Shown here piece by piece: positions 12,306 through 14,448 of a stretch of DNA of 14,448 bases. Origin of the DNA: an uncultured Ruminococcus sp. (GTDB lineage Bacteria > Bacillota > Clostridia > Oscillospirales > Acutalibacteraceae); NCBI GenBank assembly GCA_902767175.1, contig CACXGH010000064.1, positions 1-14,448 of the forward strand, written 5' to 3'. The notes beneath the pieces were generated by a model that did no database searches, had not been told where the DNA came from, and was given only the letters and a program-made list of their open reading frames with translations. Every line of letters begins with the position of its first letter. Position 1 is the stretch's first letter. A program made the translations under genes and the position numbers.

Positions 12306-14141
12306 ATGAAAAGAGAAGGTCAGATCAAGGTCGATTCGGAAAATCTGTTTCCGATAATCAAAAAGTGGCTTTATTCAGACAAGGATATTTTCATAAGAGA
12401 GATCGCAGCTAACTCATGCGATGCTATAAAAAAATATCAGAGTCTGTGTCTTATCGGAGAAGCCGATGACGACAATATCAAGCCTCGAATAGACATTATC
12501 CTTGACAAGAACGCAAAGACAATAACCGTTACCGACAACGGTATCGGCATGACTGAGGAAGAGGTCGAGAAATACATTGCTCAGATCGCATTTTCAGGCG
12601 CACAGGAATTTCTTGAAAAGTACAAAGACCAGACAGATGCCGATGCAGGCATTATAGGTCATTTCGGACTTGGCTTTTATTCGGCATATATGGTTTCGGA
12701 GAATGTTGAAATAGAGACACTCTCCTATAAGAAGGGTTCTGCTCCTGTTCATTGGGAGAGTGACGGCAGCCATACATACGAGATCAGCGAGGGTACAAGA
12801 ACAGAAAAAGGAACAAGCATTATAATGCACATTTCCGAGGACGGAAAAGAGTTCCTGACTGAATACAAGCTCAGAGAAATAATCGGAAAATACTGTCATT
12901 TTATGCCCTATGAGATATTCTTTACCTCGGTCGAGGAAAAGAAAGACGAGGACACAAAGGAAGAAAATACTGACGGGACAAAAACAGAGGAAAAGCCCAT
13001 AAATAATATCTCTCCCCTGTGGCTGAAAGCTCCTAAGGACTGCACCACTGAGGAATATGAGGACTTCTACCGTGAGACTTTCACGGACATGAATCTGCCC
13101 CTGTTCTGGATACATCTTAATGTGGACTACCCGTTCAGACTAAAGGGAATACTTTACTTCCCGAAGCAGACCGATAAGCTTCAGGTCATGCCGGGCGAGA
13201 TAAAGCTGTTTGCAAATCAGGTATATATTGCCGACAACATCAAGGAGGTAGTACCTGAGTTTCTCATGCTGCTGAAAGGCGTTATCGACTGCCCCGACCT
13301 TCCGCTCAATGTATCACGTTCATTCCTGCAGAATGATGGAGAAGTAGCCAAGATATCCAGACATATCACCAAGAAGGTGGCTGATAAGCTCACCTCTGTA
13401 TTCAAGAACGAACGCAAGTCATACGAGAGCTATTGGGACGATATATCCCCGTTCATCAAGTTCGGCTGCATTAAGGACGAGAAGTTCTACGAGAGAGTGA
13501 AGGATATTCTGCTGTTCAAGAGCATCAACGGCGATTACAAGACCTTCTCTGAGCTTCCCAAGCAGAACGATAAGGTATACTATGTATCAAGCACCGATGT
13601 ACAGGGACAGTATATAAAGATATTCAAGGATAACGGACTTGACGCTGTAATTATGGAGCATAATATAGACGCTCATTTTGTCACCTTCCTTGAGTATATG
13701 GAGCAGGGTACTAAGTTTGTAAGAATAGACTCCGAGGTCGGTGAAGCTCTTAAATCCGACGAAAAGACCGATAACGGCGAGGAGCTTGTACAGTTCTTCA
13801 AGGACGCTCTGAATATGGAAAAGCTTGAGATAAAGACTGAAAACCTCAAGACAGAAAATACACCTGCCATTCTGACAATAAACGAATACGAGCGACGTAT
13901 GAGCGACATCAGCAAGATATACGGAAATATGTTCGGAGAAGTAAGTCACGTTTCAGAGACGCTTATTGTAAATTCATCGAACAGTGTTGTAAAGAAGCTC
14001 TCCGGGCTTGATAAGGAGAAGAGAGACCTTCTCTGCCGTCACATCTTTGACCTTGCACTGATGAGTCAGCGGAAACTTACAGCCGAAGAAATGGAAGGCT
14101 TTATGACACGCAGCGTTCAGGTAATGGAATATATTGGTTAA
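12306..14141 (+). CDS. htpG: Hsp90-family molecular chaperone HtpG
   Basis: HtpG is the cytoplasmic bacterial Hsp90, an ATP-driven dimeric chaperone. The 611-residue product has the N-terminal GHKL ATPase with E32 and N36 in REIAANSCDAI, DNGIGMT (77-83) and GHFGLGFYSAYMV (118-130). A Lys/Glu/Asp-rich linker follows (about 208-231), then the middle domain with NVSRSFLQND (R338) and a C-terminal dimerisation region. Motif spellings differ from E. coli HtpG (GHFGLGF for GQFGVGF, and AANSCDA for ISNASDA), which points to a divergent Clostridia-type branch. The longest frame starts at 12243, but GGAGGT (12293-12298) lies 7 bases from the ATG at 12306, and the -10 box falls inside the extra codons, so the shorter form is used. 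A promoter and terminator flank it closely, suggesting a single-gene transcript. Confidence 0.96.
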   Translation: MKREGQIKVDSENLFPIIKKWLYSDKDIFIREIAANSCDAIKKYQSLCLIGEADDDNIKPRIDIILDKNAKTITVTDNGIGMTEEEVEKYIAQIAFSGAQEFLEKYKDQTDADAGIIGHFGLGFYSAYMVSENVEIETLSYKKGSAPVHWESDGSHTYEISEGTRTEKGTSIIMHISEDGKEFLTEYKLREIIGKYCHFMPYEIFFTSVEEKKDEDTKEENTDGTKTEEKPINNISPLWLKAPKDCTTEEYEDFYRETFTDMNLPLFWIHLNVDYPFRLKGILYFPKQTDKLQVMPGEIKLFANQVYIADNIKEVVPEFLMLLKGVIDCPDLPLNVSRSFLQNDGEVAKISRHITKKVADKLTSVFKNERKSYESYWDDISPFIKFGCIKDEKFYERVKDILLFKSINGDYKTFSELPKQNDKVYYVSSTDVQGQYIKIFKDNGLDAVIMEHNIDAHFVTFLEYMEQGTKFVRIDSEVGEALKSDEKTDNGEELVQFFKDALNMEKLEIKTENLKTENTPAILTINEYERRMSDISKIYGNMFGEVSHVSETLIVNSSNSVVKKLSGLDKEKRDLLCRHIFDLALMSQRKLTAEEMEGFMTRSVQVMEYIG

Positions 14142-14148
14142 AAAACAC

Positions 14149-14183
14149 AGACCGGATACCCCTTTTGGGCTGTCCGGTCTTTT
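14149..14183 (+). terminator. Rho-independent terminator of htpG
   Basis: AGACCGGA (14149-14156) pairs with TCCGGTCT (14173-14180), with CCC/GGG pairing inside, and is followed directly by TTT. It begins 8 bases after the htpG stop. Its right arm region (GGGCTGTCCGGTC) is nearly identical to that of the terminator at 365-402 (GGGCTGCCCGGTC). Confidence 0.85.
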
Positions 14184-14317
14184 CAGGTGCTGTATGAATA
14201 ACGGTGTTTCAATAGTTTCATCACTTTAACCTATAGATACAGTCATTGCTCTGCCCTGACACCCGATGCACTATTATTACACATTCCTGAACCCGTCTTG
14301 ATAATTATAATAAAGAT
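14184..14317. other. Gene-free convergent spacer
   Basis: Between the htpG terminator and the terminator of the leftward gene at the right edge I see no frame with a ribosome binding site, no long repeat and no promoter pair. It appears to be plain spacer. Confidence 0.4.
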
Positions 14318-14366
14318 AAAAACAACAAAAACAGACACGGTGACAAAAATGAACACCGTGTCTGTT
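14318..14366 (-). terminator. Strong terminator of the leftward gene at the right edge
   Basis: Perfect 13-bp arms, AACAGACACGGTG (14330-14342) and CACCGTGTCTGTT (14354-14366), enclose an 11-base loop. Reading leftward, the stem is followed by a T-rich tract (complement of the A-rich 14318-14329). It begins 26 bases after the stop of the partial minus-strand gene. Confidence 0.88.
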
Positions 14367-14391
14367 ATAATATGATGATAATAAAAGTTCC

Positions 14392-14448
14392 TTAGAACTT
14401 GCCTTCCTTAGCAGCTTCTTCAACGCTTACTGCTACAGCAACTGTTGC
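14392..14448 (-). CDS. C-terminal end of an unidentified protein (partial)
   Basis: Only the last 18 codons and a TAA stop (14394-14392) are in the window, reading ATVAVAVSVEEAAKEGKF. The strong terminator just downstream, the absence of stops and the codon choice, which resembles the neighbouring genes, support a real 3' end entering from the right. The fragment is too short to identify the family. Confidence 0.6.
   Translation of the reverse strand, partial: ATVAVAVSVEEAAKEGKF

Noticed and set aside
12594..13115. 173-codon frame antisense to htpG
   Set aside because: It is a shadow of htpG codon bias with no ribosome binding site or recognisable domain.

Overview
The window looks like a chromosomal housekeeping segment from a low-to-medium GC anaerobic Firmicute, most likely a Clostridia/Oscillospiraceae member close to Ruminococcus. 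This is an inference from gene content: formate-tetrahydrofolate ligase, a two-gene minimal SUF system, a TepA-like protease beside FtsK/SpoIIIE, GGAGG-type ribosome binding sites, and a small Cys/Gly-rich membrane peptide of a kind seen in gut Clostridia. There are no transposases, integrases, tRNAs, rRNAs or CRISPR arrays.

Layout. (1) At the left edge, 59-208 (+) encodes a 49-residue peptide with one hydrophobic segment and a Cys-rich tail made of three 7-residue repeats. It converges on the next operon across a 276-base gap that holds a 10-bp-arm palindrome and a probable bidirectional terminator. (2) A minus-strand operon (3774 down to 485) runs fhs, tsaE, tsaB, rpiB: C1-folate entry, two components of the t6A37 tRNA-modification machinery, and a pentose phosphate isomerase. 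Its promoter lies at 3851-3879. (3) The 422-base divergent gap (3775-4196) holds that promoter, the promoter of the rightward genes (4121-4149), and between them two palindromes built identically (TGTAAAG, 7 bases, CTTTACA). They look like an operator pair. (4) A rightward series follows: sufC and a short sufB/D (the minimal SUF or SMS layout), a surface-anchored SGNH hydrolase, a small CmpB-type membrane protein, a TepA/ClpP-like protease, undecaprenyl-diphosphatase and FtsK/SpoIIIE. No strong terminator is visible between these, so read-through is possible. (5) htpG (12306-14141) has its own promoter and terminator. (6) At the right edge, a minus-strand gene enters with only its last 18 codons and a strong terminator.

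How the genes fit together. The leftward operon supplies C1-tetrahydrofolate, helps make t6A-modified tRNA, and interconverts ribose and ribulose 5-phosphates. The rightward set covers Fe-S cluster assembly, then cell-envelope and chromosome work: an exported hydrolase, lipid-carrier recycling for peptidoglycan, and DNA translocation at the septum. HtpG is a general chaperone. tepA near spoIIIE/ftsK matches the arrangement I know from Bacillus; here uppP sits between them.

Most of the window is conserved core biology. The parts least explained by known families are the Cys-rich micropeptide, the twin palindromes in the fhs/suf divergent region, and the palindrome and paired terminators in the gaps. 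Several starts were moved from the longest open frame on ribosome-binding-site and promoter evidence (tsaE and sufC to TTG; fhs, ftsK and htpG to downstream ATGs).
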